DNA of 46,563 nt from assembly GCA_027488115.1 (NCBI GenBank), contig JAIYCG010000018.1, positions 1 to 46,563 on the forward strand, in the 5' to 3' direction. Origin of the DNA: Comamonadaceae bacterium. GTDB taxonomy: Bacteria > Pseudomonadota > Gammaproteobacteria > Burkholderiales > Burkholderiaceae_C. Under the pieces are notes generated by a model. That model was not told the DNA's origin. It did no database searches and was given only the letters and a program-made list of their open reading frames with translations. The translations under genes and the position numbers were made by a program. The stretch's first letter is position 1, and each line of letters begins with the position of its first letter. Below, in pieces: positions 9,896-20,744 of this stretch.

Positions 9896-11179
9896 ATGGA
9901 CAAACTCATCATTCGTGGCGGGCATTCTTTGAATGGCGAAATAGACATTGCAGGCGCTAAAAATGCCGCCTTGCCAGAACTTTGCGCCGCCTTGTTAACC
10001 GACCAGGAAGTCGTGCTGCGCAATGTGCCCAAGTTGCAAGACGTCAACACCATGCTCAAGCTCATTCGCAACATGGGTGTCACTTGCCTGTATGCAGAAG
10101 ACGGCAGCGTCAGCTTGAATGCGAGTGCACTGAACAAGCCCGAGGCACCCTACGAGATGGTGAAAACCATGCGCGCTTCCGTGCTGGCACTCGGCCCCTT
10201 GTTGGCCCGATTTGGCCATGCACGTGTTTCCCTGCCGGGTGGGTGTGCCATTGGTTCTCGACCTGTCGACCAGCACATCAAAGGCTTGCAGGCCATGGGC
10301 GCCAAGATCGTGGTCGAGCACGGTTACATGGTGGCCGATTTGGCCAACGGAAGGACGCGCTTAAAAGGCGCACGCATTGCAACCGACATGGTCACCGTCA
10401 CGGGCACAGAGAATTTTTTGATGGCTGCTGCTTTGGCTGAGGGCGAAACTGTTTTGGAAAACGCAGCTCAAGAACCTGAAATTCCTGATCTGGCAGAAAT
10501 GCTCATTCAAATGGGCGCCAAGATCGAAGGTCACGGCTCCAGTCGAATTCACATTCAAGGGGTTGAAAAACTGAAGGGCTGCGATCATGCAGTGGTCGCC
10601 GATCGAATTGAAGCGGGCACATTTTTGTGCGCGGTGGCGGCCACGGGTGGCGATGTCGTATTGAAGCATGCGCGCGGTGATCACCTTGACGCGGTCATTG
10701 AAAAATTGAGAGATGCGGGTGCTCAAATAGAAGTGGGGCCCAACTTCATTCGCGTGAAAGCGCAAGGCCGAATGAAGGCTCAAAGCTTTCGAACCACAGA
10801 GTACCCTGGCTTTCCGACCGACATGCAAGCCCAGTTCATGGCTTTGAACTGCATTGCCGAGGGCACCAGCAAAGTCACTGAAACTATCTTTGAAAATCGT
10901 TTCATGCACGTCAATGAGTTGGTCCGCTTGGGTGCCAACATTCAAATTGACGGTAAAGTTTCAGTGGTCCAGGGCGTTCGCCAGTTATCAGGCGCCACCG
11001 TGATGGCCACAGACCTGCGTGCATCTGCCAGCTTGGTCATTGCCGGTTTGGTGGCCGAGGGCGAAACCATTGTGGACCGCATCTACCACCTTGATCGTGG
11101 CTACGACCGCATGGAAGCCAAATTGAGAAAAGTGGGCGCGCAAATTGAACGTTCGAAGTCATCACAGGAACTGACATGA
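9896..11179 (+). CDS. murA: UDP-N-acetylglucosamine 1-carboxyvinyltransferase
   Basis: First committed step of peptidoglycan synthesis: transfers enolpyruvate from PEP to UDP-GlcNAc. It is 427 residues. The substrate-binding K22-N23 and the catalytic cysteine C117, in the loop [13 protein letters not shown], are present; the cysteine is the fosfomycin target. Its TGA overlaps the hisG ATG by four bases, coupling cell-wall and histidine genes. Confidence 0.97.
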   Translation: MDKLIIRGGHSLNGEIDIAGAKNAALPELCAALLTDQEVVLRNVPKLQDVNTMLKLIRNMGVTCLYAEDGSVSLNASALNKPEAPYEMVKTMRASVLALGPLLARFGHARVSLPGGCAIGSRPVDQHIKGLQAMGAKIVVEHGYMVADLANGRTRLKGARIATDMVTVTGTENFLMAAALAEGETVLENAAQEPEIPDLAEMLIQMGAKIEGHGSSRIHIQGVEKLKGCDHAVVADRIEAGTFLCAVAATGGDVVLKHARGDHLDAVIEKLRDAGAQIEVGPNFIRVKAQGRMKAQSFRTTEYPGFPTDMQAQFMALNCIAEGTSKVTETIFENRFMHVNELVRLGANIQIDGKVSVVQGVRQLSGATVMATDLRASASLVIAGLVAEGETIVDRIYHLDRGYDRMEAKLRKVGAQIERSKSSQELT

Positions 11180-11832
11180 TCACCTTGGCCTTGTCCAAAG
11201 GACGAATTTTTGATGAGACACTGCCGCTCTTGAAAGTGGCAGGCATCGAAGTGCTGGAAGATCCGGAAACTTCTCGCAAACTGATACTGCCTACCAACCA
11301 AGCGGGTGTCAGAGTGGTTTTGGTTCGTGCAACCGATGTGCCCACCTACGTTGAATATGGCGGTGCTGATTTGGGCGTCACAGGCAAAGACACGCTGATT
11401 GAACATGGCGGGCAAGGCTTGTACCAACCCCTGGATTTGCAAATTGCCAAGTGCCGCATGAGCGTGGCGGTACGTGCTGATTACGATTATGCAACGGCTG
11501 TTAAATCTGGTTCCCGTCTCAAAGTGGCAACCAAATACACCAACATTGCACGCGAATTCTTCGCTCAAAAAGGCGTTCACGTTGACTTGATCAAGCTGTA
11601 TGGCAGCATGGAATTGGCGCCCCTCACTGGTTTGGCCGATGCCATTGTCGACTTGGTTTCAACGGGCAGCACCTTGAAAGCCAACCACCTGATTGAAGTC
11701 GAGCGCATCATGGACATCAGCTCAAGACTGGTTGTCAATCAAGCCTCGCTCAAATTGAAGCAAGAACCCATTCGCGCCATCATTGATGCTTTTGCAAAGG
11801 CTGTGTCAGCTGGCGCTGTGGCCAAAGCTTAA
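11176..11832 (+). CDS. hisG: ATP phosphoribosyltransferase, short form
   Basis: First step of histidine synthesis: ATP plus PRPP to phosphoribosyl-ATP. The PRPP-binding segment ([12 protein letters not shown]) is present. At 218 residues this is the short form, which lacks the C-terminal ACT-like regulatory domain and in known cases needs HisZ for activity and feedback inhibition. No hisZ lies in this window. It overlaps murA by four bases. Confidence 0.96.
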   Translation: MITLALSKGRIFDETLPLLKVAGIEVLEDPETSRKLILPTNQAGVRVVLVRATDVPTYVEYGGADLGVTGKDTLIEHGGQGLYQPLDLQIAKCRMSVAVRADYDYATAVKSGSRLKVATKYTNIAREFFAQKGVHVDLIKLYGSMELAPLTGLADAIVDLVSTGSTLKANHLIEVERIMDISSRLVVNQASLKLKQEPIRAIIDAFAKAVSAGAVAKA

Positions 11833-11885
11833 GCTAAGCGCACGCCATTGAAAAAGAGCCAACCACACCTCAAGAGATTTGATTC

Positions 11886-13232
11886 ATGACCCCGCCAGTT
11901 GCCAAAGCTTTGCGTTTGAAAACGTCCGATACAGATTTTGAAGTCGAATTTCAAAAACGGCTGCATTGGTCATCGGCCGAAGACGCCGCCATTGAATCGC
12001 GCGTTGCTGAAATTTTGGCGGATGTCCAAAAACGCGGCGACCTCGCAGTTTTGGAATACACGCAACGCTTTGATGGCTTGAAGGCTGACAACATGCAGCA
12101 GCTGGTGCTGACCCAAGCTGAGTTGAAGGCAGCGTTTGAGGCTCTGCCTGCTTTGCAAAGAGACGCTCTTGAGGCCGCTGCCAAGCGAGTCCGAAGCTAC
12201 CACGAGGCACAGAAAAAAGCTTCTGGCGAAAGTTGGTCCTACAAGGACGAAGACGGTACCTTGTTGGGTCAGAAAGTCACACCGCTCGACCGCGTGGGCA
12301 TTTATGTGCCTGGCGGCAAGGCTGCTTATCCTTCGTCCGTTTTGATGAATGCCATTCCTGCACATGTGGCGGGTGTAGAAGAGATCATCATGGTGGTGCC
12401 TACCCCGCAAGGCGTGAAAAATGCCTTGGTATTGGCAGCAGCCTATGTGGCGGGTGTATCGCGCGCATTCACCATTGGCGGCGCACAGGCAGTGGCCGCG
12501 CTGGCCTATGGCACTGCTTCGGTTCCCAAAGTTGACAAAATAACGGGCCCTGGCAATGCCTACGTGGCCAGCGCTAAAAAGCGCGTGTTTGGCACCGTGG
12601 GCATTGACATGATTGCAGGTCCTAGCGAAATTTTGGTCTTGGCTGATGGCAGCACGCCGCCTGAGTGGGTGGCCATGGATTTGTTCTCGCAAGCCGAACA
12701 CGATGAGTTGGCGCAAAGCATATTGCTCTGCCCAGATGCCGATTACATTGAAAAAGTTCAAGTCGCCATGGATCAGTTGCTGCCCACATTGCCGCGAGCT
12801 GCCATCATTGCCAAATCCATGAACGATCGCGGTGCACTTATTCAAACGCGCAGCATGCAAGAGGCGTGTGAAATTAGCAACCGCATTGCGCCCGAGCACC
12901 TGGAGGTGTCCAGTCTCAATCCCCATCAATGGGAGCCCTTGCTCAAGCACGCAGGCGCTGTATTTTTAGGCGCATTTACCAGCGAGTCCTTGGGCGATTA
13001 TTGCGCTGGACCCAATCATGTGTTGCCCACCAGCGGCACGGCACGCTTTTCATCGCCCTTGGGTGTTTACGATTTTCAAAAACGCTCAAGCCTCATTGAA
13101 GTGAGTGAAAAGGGCGCACAAACTCTGGGCAAAATTGCTGCCGAATTGGCTTATGGTGAAGGCTTGCAAGCGCACGCACGTGCCGCTGAATTGCGCTTGA
13201 ACCCCGTGCCGCCTCAAAGAAAAATACCATGA
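11886..13232 (+). CDS. hisD: Histidinol dehydrogenase
   Basis: Last two steps of histidine synthesis: oxidation of L-histidinol to histidine with two NAD+. It is 448 residues. Zinc ligands Q269 and H272 (FSQAEHDE) and the catalytic pair E337-H338 (RIAPEHLEV) are present. It begins 53 bp after hisG, and its stop overlaps the hisC start by four bases. Confidence 0.97.
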   Translation: MTPPVAKALRLKTSDTDFEVEFQKRLHWSSAEDAAIESRVAEILADVQKRGDLAVLEYTQRFDGLKADNMQQLVLTQAELKAAFEALPALQRDALEAAAKRVRSYHEAQKKASGESWSYKDEDGTLLGQKVTPLDRVGIYVPGGKAAYPSSVLMNAIPAHVAGVEEIIMVVPTPQGVKNALVLAAAYVAGVSRAFTIGGAQAVAALAYGTASVPKVDKITGPGNAYVASAKKRVFGTVGIDMIAGPSEILVLADGSTPPEWVAMDLFSQAEHDELAQSILLCPDADYIEKVQVAMDQLLPTLPRAAIIAKSMNDRGALIQTRSMQEACEISNRIAPEHLEVSSLNPHQWEPLLKHAGAVFLGAFTSESLGDYCAGPNHVLPTSGTARFSSPLGVYDFQKRSSLIEVSEKGAQTLGKIAAELAYGEGLQAHARAAELRLNPVPPQRKIP

Positions 13233-14344
13233 GTGACTCTCTCAATTCAAGCGCTGGAGCGCAGCCATCGGCAAGCCCTTGGTTAAAACACATTCGCCAA
13301 GATGTGCAGTCAATGCACGCCTATGCCATTCAAGATTCAATCGGCATGGTCAAGCTAGACGCCATGGAGAATCCCTTCAACTTGCCCTCAGACTTGCAAA
13401 AGAAATTGGGCGAGCGTCTGGGTTCATTGGCCCTTAACCGTTATCCAGGTGAGCGCATCAATGTCTTGCGCTCGGAACTGGCCAAGTACGCGCAAATGCC
13501 TGAAGGCTTTGACATCATGCTGGGCAATGGTTCCGATGAACTCATCACGCTCCTCTCGGTGGCCTGTGATGTGCCTGGTGCCAGCATTTTGGCGCCGCTG
13601 CCAGGCTTCGTGATGTATGCCATGAGTGCTCAATTGCAAGGTGTGACATTTCAAGGTGTGCCATTGACTGCCAATTTCGAGTTGGACGAAGCGGCCATGT
13701 TGAGCGCCATTGCAATGCACAAACCTGCTGTGGTTTATTTGGCTTACCCCAACAACCCCACAGGCACTTTGTGGAGTGCCGATGTCATTGAGCGCATTGT
13801 GGTAGCCCAAGGCCAGCAAGGCGGCTTGGTGGTGATGGACGAAGCTTATCAGCCCTTTGCAAGTCAAACCTATGTGAACCGTTTGGCGCGTCATGGCCAC
13901 GTGTTGCTCATGCGCACCTTGTCCAAATTTGGTTTGGCAGGTGTTCGTCTGGGTTACATGATGGGCCCCAAGGCCTTGATTGCCGAAATCGACAAAGTTC
14001 GCCCGCCTTACAACATCAGTGTTTTGAACTGTGAATGCGCGCTGTTTGCGTTGGAACATGCCGAGGTGTTTGCAGCCCAGGCGGTTCAAATTCGACAAGA
14101 ACGAGAAAAACTCAGCCAGTCATTGGCGGTGTTGCCAGGTTTGCAAGTTTTCCCAAGCCAGGCCAATATGCTCCTGGTTCGTATGCCAGACGCCACAAAG
14201 TGCTTCGAAGGTATGAAGTTGAAAGGTATTTTGGTCAAGAACGTTTCTAAAATGCATCCATTGCTCACCAACTGTTTGCGCCTCACTGTCGGAACCCCCG
14301 CAGAAAACGCACTCATGTTGGCAGCACTCAAGGAATCTTTATGA
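13229..14344 (+). CDS. hisC: Histidinol-phosphate aminotransferase
   Basis: PLP-dependent fold-type I aminotransferase converting imidazole acetol phosphate to histidinol phosphate. It is 371 residues. The PLP lysine is K233 in the motif [14 protein letters not shown], and the YPNNPTG segment (about residues 173-179) is intact. It overlaps hisD and hisB by four bases each, indicating translational coupling. Confidence 0.96.
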   Translation: MSDSLNSSAGAQPSASPWLKHIRQDVQSMHAYAIQDSIGMVKLDAMENPFNLPSDLQKKLGERLGSLALNRYPGERINVLRSELAKYAQMPEGFDIMLGNGSDELITLLSVACDVPGASILAPLPGFVMYAMSAQLQGVTFQGVPLTANFELDEAAMLSAIAMHKPAVVYLAYPNNPTGTLWSADVIERIVVAQGQQGGLVVMDEAYQPFASQTYVNRLARHGHVLLMRTLSKFGLAGVRLGYMMGPKALIAEIDKVRPPYNISVLNCECALFALEHAEVFAAQAVQIRQEREKLSQSLAVLPGLQVFPSQANMLLVRMPDATKCFEGMKLKGILVKNVSKMHPLLTNCLRLTVGTPAENALMLAALKESL

Positions 14345-14937
14345 GCTCACCCCGCGTTGCAGAAGTCACGCGCAACACTGCAGAAACCCAAATTAGAGTC
14401 AAAGTCAATTTGGACGGCACCGGTCAAGCCAACTTGTCAACCGGCATTGGCTTCTTCGACCACATGCTCGATCAAATTGCACGCCATGGCCTCATTGATT
14501 TGGACATCGAAGCCAAGGGTGATTTGCACATTGATGGCCATCACACCGTCGAAGATGTAGGCATCACTTTGGGCCAAGCCGTGGCAAAAGCTGTGGGCGA
14601 TAAAAAAGGGCTGCGTCGTTATGGCCATGCCTATGTGCCTCTAGACGAAGCCCTGTCACGCGTCGTCATTGACTTTTCAGGCCGCCCTGGTTTGGTCAAT
14701 CATGTGCCTTTCACCAGCGGCATGGTGGGCGGCTTTGACACGCAGCTCATGCACGAGTTTTTTCAGGGCTTTGTGAACCACGCCTTGGTCACACTGCACA
14801 TAGACAACTTGCGCGGTGACAATGCGCACCATCAAGCAGAAACCGTATTCAAAGCTTTCGCGCGCGCGCTGCGAGCTGCCCTTGAAATTGACCCACGCTC
14901 CGTGGGCATCATTCCTTCCACCAAGGGTTCGCTCTAA
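14341..14937 (+). CDS. hisB: Imidazoleglycerol-phosphate dehydratase
   Basis: Monofunctional IGP dehydratase (198 residues), unlike the bifunctional enterobacterial HisB that also carries the phosphatase. The metal-binding histidine motifs are visible ([21 protein letters not shown] and DNAHHQAE). The histidinol phosphatase needed for the pathway is not in this window. Confidence 0.97.
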   Translation: MSSPRVAEVTRNTAETQIRVKVNLDGTGQANLSTGIGFFDHMLDQIARHGLIDLDIEAKGDLHIDGHHTVEDVGITLGQAVAKAVGDKKGLRRYGHAYVPLDEALSRVVIDFSGRPGLVNHVPFTSGMVGGFDTQLMHEFFQGFVNHALVTLHIDNLRGDNAHHQAETVFKAFARALRAALEIDPRSVGIIPSTKGSL

Positions 14938-14939
14938 GC

Positions 14940-15602
14940 ATGTCCCCCAATTCAGTGGCGGTGGTGGATTACGGCATGGGCAACTTGCGTTCAGTGGCCC
15001 AAGCCGTCATTCATGCTGCCCAAGATACGGGCATAGACGTGAAAATCACTTCCAATCCTCAGGATGTGCGCAACGCCACCCGAGTGGTGCTGCCCGGTCA
15101 AGGGGCCATGCCCGACTGCATGCGCGAGCTGCGCGATTCAGGATTGCTTGAAGCGGTGCTAGAGGCGGCCAACAAAAAACCTTTGTTTGGGGTTTGTGTT
15201 GGTATGCAAATGTTGCTAGACCACAGTGACGAAGGCAATGTGCTTGGCTTGGGCCTCATCCCTGGCAACGTGGTCAAATTTAATTTGGCTGACAAAACAC
15301 AGCCCGATGGCAGCCGCTTCAAAGTGCCTCAAATGGGCTGGAACCAGGTCAATTTCTGCTCAAATGATGGTCTCCAACATCCGGTTTGGGGCAAAATCCC
15401 CAATGGCAGCTATTTCTACTTTGTACACAGTTTTTTCGCAAAACCCGATAATGCACACCATGTTGCTGCACAAACTGACTACGGCGGGCTTTTCGCCTGT
15501 GCCATTGCGCGCGATAATTTGTTTGCCACGCAGTTCCACCCAGAAAAAAGTGCCGACCAAGGTTTGGCCCTGTATCGGAACTTTTTGCACTGGCAACCTT
15601 AA
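14940..15602 (+). CDS. hisH: Imidazole glycerol phosphate synthase, glutaminase subunit
   Basis: Class I glutamine amidotransferase that feeds ammonia to HisF. It is 220 residues. The triad is visible: nucleophile C86 (GVCVGMQ), with H200 and E202 (QFHPEKS). It starts two bases after the hisB stop. Confidence 0.96.
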   Translation: MSPNSVAVVDYGMGNLRSVAQAVIHAAQDTGIDVKITSNPQDVRNATRVVLPGQGAMPDCMRELRDSGLLEAVLEAANKKPLFGVCVGMQMLLDHSDEGNVLGLGLIPGNVVKFNLADKTQPDGSRFKVPQMGWNQVNFCSNDGLQHPVWGKIPNGSYFYFVHSFFAKPDNAHHVAAQTDYGGLFACAIARDNLFATQFHPEKSADQGLALYRNFLHWQP

Positions 15603-15657
15603 CGACTTGATTTAATTTCCAATTTCATTTTCTTCACTCTCGCGCTACCCATTAGCC

Positions 15658-16398
15658 ATGATTCTGATACCTGCAATTGATCTCAAAGACGGCCACTGCG
15701 TTCGTCTCAAACAAGGTGACATGGACCAAGCCACCACTTTTGGCGAAGACCCTGCGGCCATGGCCCAAAGTTGGCTCGACAAAGGTGCAAGGCGATTGCA
15801 CCTGGTCGATCTCAATGGCGCTTTTGCTGGCAAACCACAAAACTTCGCGGCCATCAAATCCATTCTCAAAGCGGTGGGAGACGAAATTCCAGTTCAGTTG
15901 GGCGGTGGCATTCGCGATTTAGACACCATCGAAAAATACATCGACGGCGGTTTGCGTTACGTCATCATTGGTACAGCCGCCGTTAAAAACCCAGGCTTCT
16001 TGCGCGATGCTTGCAGTGCCTTTGGCGGTCACATCATTGTGGGTCTCGACGCCAAAGACGGCAAAGTAGCCACCGATGGTTGGAGCAAGCTCACAGGCCA
16101 CGAAGTGGTTGACCTGGCTAAAAAGTTCGAAGACTGGGGCGTCGAGTCCATCATTTACACCGACATTGGTCGCGATGGCATGCTCAGCGGCATCAACATC
16201 GATGCCACTGTGAAGTTAGCGCAAGCCCTCACCATTCCTGTCATTGCGTCTGGTGGTTTGTCCAACATGACCGACATTGAACAATTGTGCGCCGTAGAAG
16301 CCGAGGGTGTAGAAGGCGTCATTTGTGGTCGCGCTATTTATTCCGGCGACCTTGATTTCCAAGCAGCCCAGGCACGGGCCGATGAACTTAACGACTGA
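15658..16398 (+). CDS. hisA: Phosphoribosylformimino-AICAR phosphate isomerase
   Basis: TIM-barrel isomerase of histidine synthesis (ProFAR to PRFAR), 246 residues. The catalytic aspartate D8 (PAIDLKDG) and the conserved D169 (YTDIGRDG) are present, and the two half-barrel phosphate-binding motifs are intact. The 3' end overlaps the next gene by 17 bp. Confidence 0.97.
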   Translation: MILIPAIDLKDGHCVRLKQGDMDQATTFGEDPAAMAQSWLDKGARRLHLVDLNGAFAGKPQNFAAIKSILKAVGDEIPVQLGGGIRDLDTIEKYIDGGLRYVIIGTAAVKNPGFLRDACSAFGGHIIVGLDAKDGKVATDGWSKLTGHEVVDLAKKFEDWGVESIIYTDIGRDGMLSGINIDATVKLAQALTIPVIASGGLSNMTDIEQLCAVEAEGVEGVICGRAIYSGDLDFQAAQARADELND

Positions 16399-17230
16399 CA
16401 GCCTGCAGGGTCATCCGGGTTGGCGCTGGTCATTGCCGCAAGGTGACAGTGTGTTTGTGGCCCAGCAAGGCGCGCAGGTTTTGTCTTGGCAAACAGGCGG
16501 GCAAGAGCGTTTGTACCTCAGTCCGGTTTCTGCTTGCGACGGTCACACTGCCATCCGCGGCGGCATCCCTGTTTGCTTTCCGCAATTTAACCAACGAGGC
16601 ACCTTGCCTAAGCATGGCTTTGCGCGCAACATGACTTGGCATTTGCTGGCTGATCAAAGCCAGGGGCCAGAAAAAGTTTTTGAGCTGTCAGACAATGCGC
16701 AAACGCAATCGCTCTGGCCTTTTCAATTTAGAGCGCAAATTCATGTTGTGTTAGCGGCTAGCAGTTTAAAAATTCAGCTCAAAGTTCAAAACCTCGGCCT
16801 TCAAACTTTGAGTTTCACTGGTGCTTTGCACACCTATCTTGCTGTGCATCAGATTGACCAAGTCAGCTTGAATGGGCAAGCCCATCAACCTGAATGGGAT
16901 GCTGTGATCGACTCGCATCAAGCATGTACAGGCCAACTCTCATTCAACTCTGAATTTGATCGGGTCTACGACGTCACCCCTGAAACACAGCCTACTTGGG
17001 TGTTGGACGATGGCAACCTCCAACTGCAAATTTCACAAAGTGCCTCATGGGGCCAAAGCGTAGTTTGGAATCCAGGTGCTGAGAAATGCAGCCAGCTCAA
17101 AGACATGCCTTTTGATGGCTATCAACGCATGCTGTGCGTTGAAGCCGCGCGCGTCACATCTACCATCGAAGTTCTGCCGTCTCAACAATGGGCAGCTTGG
17201 CAACAATTCACGGTTTCAACATCATGCTAG
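16382..17230 (+). CDS. D-hexose-6-phosphate mutarotase / aldose 1-epimerase-like protein
   Basis: A 282-residue galactose-mutarotase-fold protein resembling YeaD, which interconverts anomers of glucose-6-phosphate. Family landmarks are the segment [11 protein letters not shown]78 in HGFARN, a second histidine in GALHTYLAV and a C-terminal glutamate in VEAARV. I chose ATG 16382, which overlaps hisA by 17 bp; an upstream ATG at 16325 would overlap by 74 bp. Its stop overlaps hisF by 7 bp. It therefore sits, coupled at both ends, inside the histidine operon although it has no known role in that pathway. Confidence 0.85.
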   Translation: MNLTTDSLQGHPGWRWSLPQGDSVFVAQQGAQVLSWQTGGQERLYLSPVSACDGHTAIRGGIPVCFPQFNQRGTLPKHGFARNMTWHLLADQSQGPEKVFELSDNAQTQSLWPFQFRAQIHVVLAASSLKIQLKVQNLGLQTLSFTGALHTYLAVHQIDQVSLNGQAHQPEWDAVIDSHQACTGQLSFNSEFDRVYDVTPETQPTWVLDDGNLQLQISQSASWGQSVVWNPGAEKCSQLKDMPFDGYQRMLCVEAARVTSTIEVLPSQQWAAWQQFTVSTSC

Positions 17231-18003
17231 CCAAACGCATCATTCCTTGCCTTGACGTGACCGGCGGCCGTGTGGTCAAAGGCGTTAACTTTGTAGAACT
17301 TCGCGACGCAGGTGACCCCGTCGAAATTGCGGCCAGGTACAACGAGCAAGGTGCCGATGAGCTTACTTTTTTGGACATCACGGCCACCAGCGATGGCCGC
17401 GATCTCATTCTGCACATCATCGAAGCGGTGGCCTCTCAGGTCTTCATCCCGCTCACAGTAGGTGGCGGTGTCAGAACCGTTGAAGATGTTCGCCGCTTGC
17501 TCAATGCGGGTGCCGACAAAACCAGTTTCAACTCAGCGGCCATTGCCAACCCGCAAGTCATTCGAGATGCATCCCAAAAATACGGCGCCCAGTGCATTGT
17601 GGTGGCCATCGATGCCAAACGTCGTCAGGGACAGGACCTTCAGTTGCGCGGCGAGGGTTGGGATGTTTACAGCCATGGTGGCCGTCAGAATACGGGCTTA
17701 GATGCGGTGCAGTGGGCAACCCAAATGGCCGAATTTGGTGCTGGCGAAATTTTGCTCACCAGCATGGACCGCGATGGTACCAAGTCGGGTTTTGATTTGG
17801 CCCTGACCAAGGCTGTGAGTGATTCGGTGCAAGTTCCCGTCATCGCTTCGGGCGGTGTTGGCAATTTGGACCATCTGGCCGATGGCGTCCAGCAGGGCGG
17901 CGCCGATGCCGTGCTGGCAGCCAGTATTTTTCACTACGGCGAATACACTGTTCAGGAAGCCAAGCAGCGCATGCGCGAGCGGGGAATTCCTGTCCGTTTG
18001 TAA
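17224..18003 (+). CDS. hisF: Imidazole glycerol phosphate synthase, cyclase subunit
   Basis: TIM-barrel cyclase that uses HisH-derived ammonia to make IGP and AICAR. It is 259 residues. Catalytic D11 (PCLDVTGG) and D130 (VAIDAKR) are present. I chose ATG 17224, giving the conserved N-terminus [12 protein letters not shown]; an in-frame ATG at 17188 would add 12 residues that do not fit the family. It overlaps the mutarotase gene by 7 bp. Confidence 0.97.
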   Translation: MLAKRIIPCLDVTGGRVVKGVNFVELRDAGDPVEIAARYNEQGADELTFLDITATSDGRDLILHIIEAVASQVFIPLTVGGGVRTVEDVRRLLNAGADKTSFNSAAIANPQVIRDASQKYGAQCIVVAIDAKRRQGQDLQLRGEGWDVYSHGGRQNTGLDAVQWATQMAEFGAGEILLTSMDRDGTKSGFDLALTKAVSDSVQVPVIASGGVGNLDHLADGVQQGGADAVLAASIFHYGEYTVQEAKQRMRERGIPVRL

Positions 18004-18046
18004 ACAAACGCCCGTTCAAGGCTTAGACAAGTGGTAGATTCACCCC

Positions 18047-18436
18047 ATGAATTGGCTTGATCAAATTAAATGGGATGCACAGGGCTTGGTACCCGTGATC
18101 GCTCAAGAAGTCAGCACGGGCAATGTGCTGATGTTCGCTTGGATGAACAGAGAAGCACTGCAAAAAACCGTCGAACTCAAACGTGCGGTGTATTTCAGCC
18201 GATCTCGCAACAAACTGTGGTTCAAAGGCGAAGAGTCGGGTCATGTGCAAACCGTGCACGACATCCGATTAGATTGTGACAACGACGTGGTGTTGCTCAA
18301 GGTCACCCAATTGGGTCATGAGCCAGGCATTGCTTGCCACACAGGCCGTCACAGCTGTTTCTTCCAACAGTATCAAAATGGCGAATGGATGGCCGTCGAA
18401 CCGGTCCTGAAAGATCCCGAATCAATTTACAAGTGA
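18047..18436 (+). CDS. hisI: Phosphoribosyl-AMP cyclohydrolase
   Basis: Opens the adenine ring of phosphoribosyl-AMP in histidine synthesis. It is monofunctional (129 residues), with hisE as a separate gene. Metal-binding residues are visible: D76, C77, D78 and D80 in RLDCDND, and C97 and C104 in ACHTGRHSC. It starts 43 bp after hisF. Confidence 0.96.
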   Translation: MNWLDQIKWDAQGLVPVIAQEVSTGNVLMFAWMNREALQKTVELKRAVYFSRSRNKLWFKGEESGHVQTVHDIRLDCDNDVVLLKVTQLGHEPGIACHTGRHSCFFQQYQNGEWMAVEPVLKDPESIYK

Positions 18437-18454
18437 GCACTCGTTGCCAATATC

Positions 18455-18823
18455 ATGAGTTCAACCGATGCTTTAGCCCGCTTAGCGGCCGTGATTGAAA
18501 GTCGCAAACCGGCCAACGGTGGCGACCCCGAAAAAAGTTATGTGGCGCGTTTGCTTCACAAAGGGCCCGATGCCTTTTTGAAAAAAATTGGCGAAGAGGC
18601 CACTGAAACAGTGATGGCAGCCAAAGACATGGACCATGGCGGCGAAGCGCACAAACTGGTGGGCGAAGTAGCCGATTTGTGGTTTCACAGCATGATTGCG
18701 CTGGCCCACTATGGCTTGTCGCCAGCCGACGTCGTGGCTGAACTCAGCCGCCGCGAAGGCCTCAGTGGCCTAGAGGAAAAAGCCCTTCGCAAAGCCGAAC
18801 AACGTGAACAATCAGGTGAATGA
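18455..18823 (+). CDS. hisE: Phosphoribosyl-ATP pyrophosphatase
   Basis: Hydrolyses phosphoribosyl-ATP to phosphoribosyl-AMP. It is a 122-residue all-alpha MazG-like protein, with the acidic metal-binding motif in [16 protein letters not shown]. It starts 18 bp after hisI, and its stop overlaps the HIT gene by four bases. Confidence 0.96.
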   Translation: MSSTDALARLAAVIESRKPANGGDPEKSYVARLLHKGPDAFLKKIGEEATETVMAAKDMDHGGEAHKLVGEVADLWFHSMIALAHYGLSPADVVAELSRREGLSGLEEKALRKAEQREQSGE

Positions 18824-19179
18824 TGCAAGACCCCAACTGTCTTTTTTGCAAAATTATTGCGGGAAAAATTCCATCCAAGAAGGTCTTTGAAGACGAGCAT
18901 GTGTATGCTTTTCATGACATTGCACCTTGGGCACCGGTCCATTTTTTGATGGTCCCTAAGCTGCACATTCCTTCAATGGCCCAAATAACCCTAGAACATT
19001 CGGCTTTAATAGGGCATTTACTGGCATTGGCCCCCAAACTGGCGCTGGAGCAGGGTTGCCGCCCTTATCCCGAGGGAGGTTACAGAATTGTGACCAATAC
19101 CGGCTCTGAAGGTGGGCAAGAAATTCACCATTTGCATTTCCATGTCATGGGCGGGCCACGTCCGTGGCTTCGGGGTTAA
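18820..19179 (+). CDS. HIT-family nucleotide hydrolase (HinT-like)
   Basis: A 119-residue histidine-triad protein, likely a purine nucleoside phosphoramidase. The triad H104-L-H106-F-H108 is present, as is the N-terminal CxxC (C7, C10) found in zinc-binding HinT relatives. Start is ATG 18820 (ATGA overlap with hisE) or the adjacent ATG 18823; sequence alone does not decide. A HIT gene next to hisE and tatA is common in betaproteobacteria. Confidence 0.93.
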   Translation: MMQDPNCLFCKIIAGKIPSKKVFEDEHVYAFHDIAPWAPVHFLMVPKLHIPSMAQITLEHSALIGHLLALAPKLALEQGCRPYPEGGYRIVTNTGSEGGQEIHHLHFHVMGGPRPWLRG

Positions 19180-19215
19180 ACGCTTAGAATCATCAATCAT
19201 TGTTAGGAGACATCC

Positions 19216-19455
19216 ATGGGTTCATTTTCTATTTGGCACTGGCTAATTGTTTTGCTGATCGTGGTCATGGTTTTTGGCACGAAAAAGCTTAAAAACATGG
19301 GCTCTGATTTGGGCGGAGCCGTTAAAGGATTCAAAGACGGTATGAAAGATGCCAATGGCAATCCCACCACCGAAGAAAAACCTGCCGGTCAAGTAGCCGC
19401 ATCGACCACGGCTGAAAAAACCACGATTGACGTGGAAGCCAAGACAAAGTCCTGA
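19216..19455 (+). CDS. tatA: Sec-independent translocase subunit TatA
   Basis: Forms the protein-conducting element of the twin-arginine translocase. It is 79 residues: an N-terminal transmembrane helix ([19 protein letters not shown]), the amphipathic helix with the conserved FGTKKLK hinge, then a charged tail. A GGAG-like site (TAGGAGACATCC) precedes ATG 19216. Confidence 0.96.
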   Translation: MGSFSIWHWLIVLLIVVMVFGTKKLKNMGSDLGGAVKGFKDGMKDANGNPTTEEKPAGQVAASTTAEKTTIDVEAKTKS

Positions 19456-19456
19456 T

Positions 19457-19924
19457 TTGATCGATCTCGGCATTTCCAAAATAGCCCTCATCGGGGTGGT
19501 GGCGCTCATCGTCATCGGCCCTGAGAAGTTGCCGCGCGTGGCGCGCACCCTGGGCAATCTGATGGGCAAGGCCCAGCGTTACGTCTCCGATGTGAAGGCT
19601 GAGGTCAACCGCACCATGGATTTGGATGAGCTGAAAAAAATGAAGGAAACGATGGAAAGCGCTGCCAGGGACGTTGAAGGCTCTGTTCAGACAACTGCCA
19701 TCGATTTTGAAAAACAGTGGAATGACACCACAGCGGGCCTCGCCACAGAGACAAACCACACGCCTTGGGAGCCCCCACCGCCCGTTTACAAGCATCCAGG
19801 TAAAAAGTTCCGATTGAAACAGGCCGCAGTGCCTCAATGGTACAAATCGCGTGCGGGTGTGCGAACCAAAACATTGTCGGGTGCAGCCAGAGTGGCGCGC
19901 TACCGACCCACCAGACTAGGTTAA
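19457..19924 (+). CDS. tatB: Sec-independent translocase subunit TatB
   Basis: Receptor partner of TatC in twin-arginine export. The family N-terminus, M-I-D-L-G-I-S-K followed by a membrane helix and [13 protein letters not shown], is reached only by starting at TTG 19457, one base after the tatA stop; an ATG at 19427 lies inside tatA and adds an unrelated decapeptide. From TTG the protein is 155 residues. An amphipathic or coiled-coil region follows, then a proline-rich and basic C-terminal tail (about residues 115-155). Confidence 0.93.
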   Translation: MIDLGISKIALIGVVALIVIGPEKLPRVARTLGNLMGKAQRYVSDVKAEVNRTMDLDELKKMKETMESAARDVEGSVQTTAIDFEKQWNDTTAGLATETNHTPWEPPPPVYKHPGKKFRLKQAAVPQWYKSRAGVRTKTLSGAARVARYRPTRLG

Positions 19925-19930
19925 TTTTCA

Positions 19931-20716
19931 GTGTCCGATCCAACCCCTAAGCCCGAAGACGAATTGGCTGGCACCGAGCAGCCTTTTGTAACGCATTTGA
20001 TTGAATTGCGAGACAGATTGGTGCGCGCTATGGCGGGAATCGGAATTGCTGCAGCCATTTTGGCCATCTTCCCCGGGCCCGCAGAGCTTTACGACCTGCT
20101 GGCCGCACCCCTGGTGGCTAATCTGCCGGCAGGAACCACTTTGATTGCCACGTCGGTCATTTCGCCTTTCATGGTGCCCCTCAAAATTTTGCTCATGGCC
20201 GCCTTCTTGTTGGCCTTGCCTGTGGTGCTCTATCAAATGTGGGCTTTCATTGCGCCTGGCTTGTACACCCATGAAAAGCGCCTGGTCATGCCTTTGGTCA
20301 TTTCCAGTACCTTGTTGTTTTTCATTGGCGTGGCATTTTGTTATTTCTTTGTTTTTGGACAGGTGTTCAAATTCATTCAGAGTTTTGCACCCAAAAGCAT
20401 CACGGCCGCGCCAGACATTGAAGCCTATCTTGGCTTTGTATTGAACATGTTCTTGGCATTTGGCTTGGCCTTTGAAGTGCCCATCGCCGTGGTGGTTTTG
20501 GCTCGTTTGAATGTGGTCACCATTGAAAAACTCAAAGACTTTCGGGGTTACTTTGTGGTTTTGGCATTTGTCATTGCAGCCATCGTCACCCCCCCTGACG
20601 TGGTTTCTCAATTGGCTCTGGCCGTTCCCATGTGCTTGCTTTATGAGTTGGGCATTTGGGCCGCGCAAATTTTCATCAAACACACCCAGCCGCCCAAAGA
20701 AGAATCAGCCACTTGA
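19931..20716 (+). CDS. tatC: Sec-independent translocase subunit TatC
   Basis: Six-helix membrane protein that reads twin-arginine signal peptides. It is 261 residues, with the N-terminal motif FVTHLIELRDRL and the conserved FxxYE/PDV region (TPPDVVSQ). Start is GTG 19931, six bases after tatB. It faces the convergent protease gene, with 28 bp between them and no obvious terminator. Confidence 0.96.
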   Translation: MSDPTPKPEDELAGTEQPFVTHLIELRDRLVRAMAGIGIAAAILAIFPGPAELYDLLAAPLVANLPAGTTLIATSVISPFMVPLKILLMAAFLLALPVVLYQMWAFIAPGLYTHEKRLVMPLVISSTLLFFIGVAFCYFFVFGQVFKFIQSFAPKSITAAPDIEAYLGFVLNMFLAFGLAFEVPIAVVVLARLNVVTIEKLKDFRGYFVVLAFVIAAIVTPPDVVSQLALAVPMCLLYELGIWAAQIFIKHTQPPKEESAT

Positions 20717-20744
20717 TGGCTTCATGTGATAGCTCTTCAATCAA

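Noticed and set aside
11970..12950. 326-codon minus-strand frame opposite hisD
   Set aside because: Shadow frame of a conserved gene; no ribosome site, domain or plausible neighbour.
19427..19456. ATG start for tatB inside tatA
   Set aside because: Adds a decapeptide unlike TatB. The family N-terminus begins exactly at TTG 19457.
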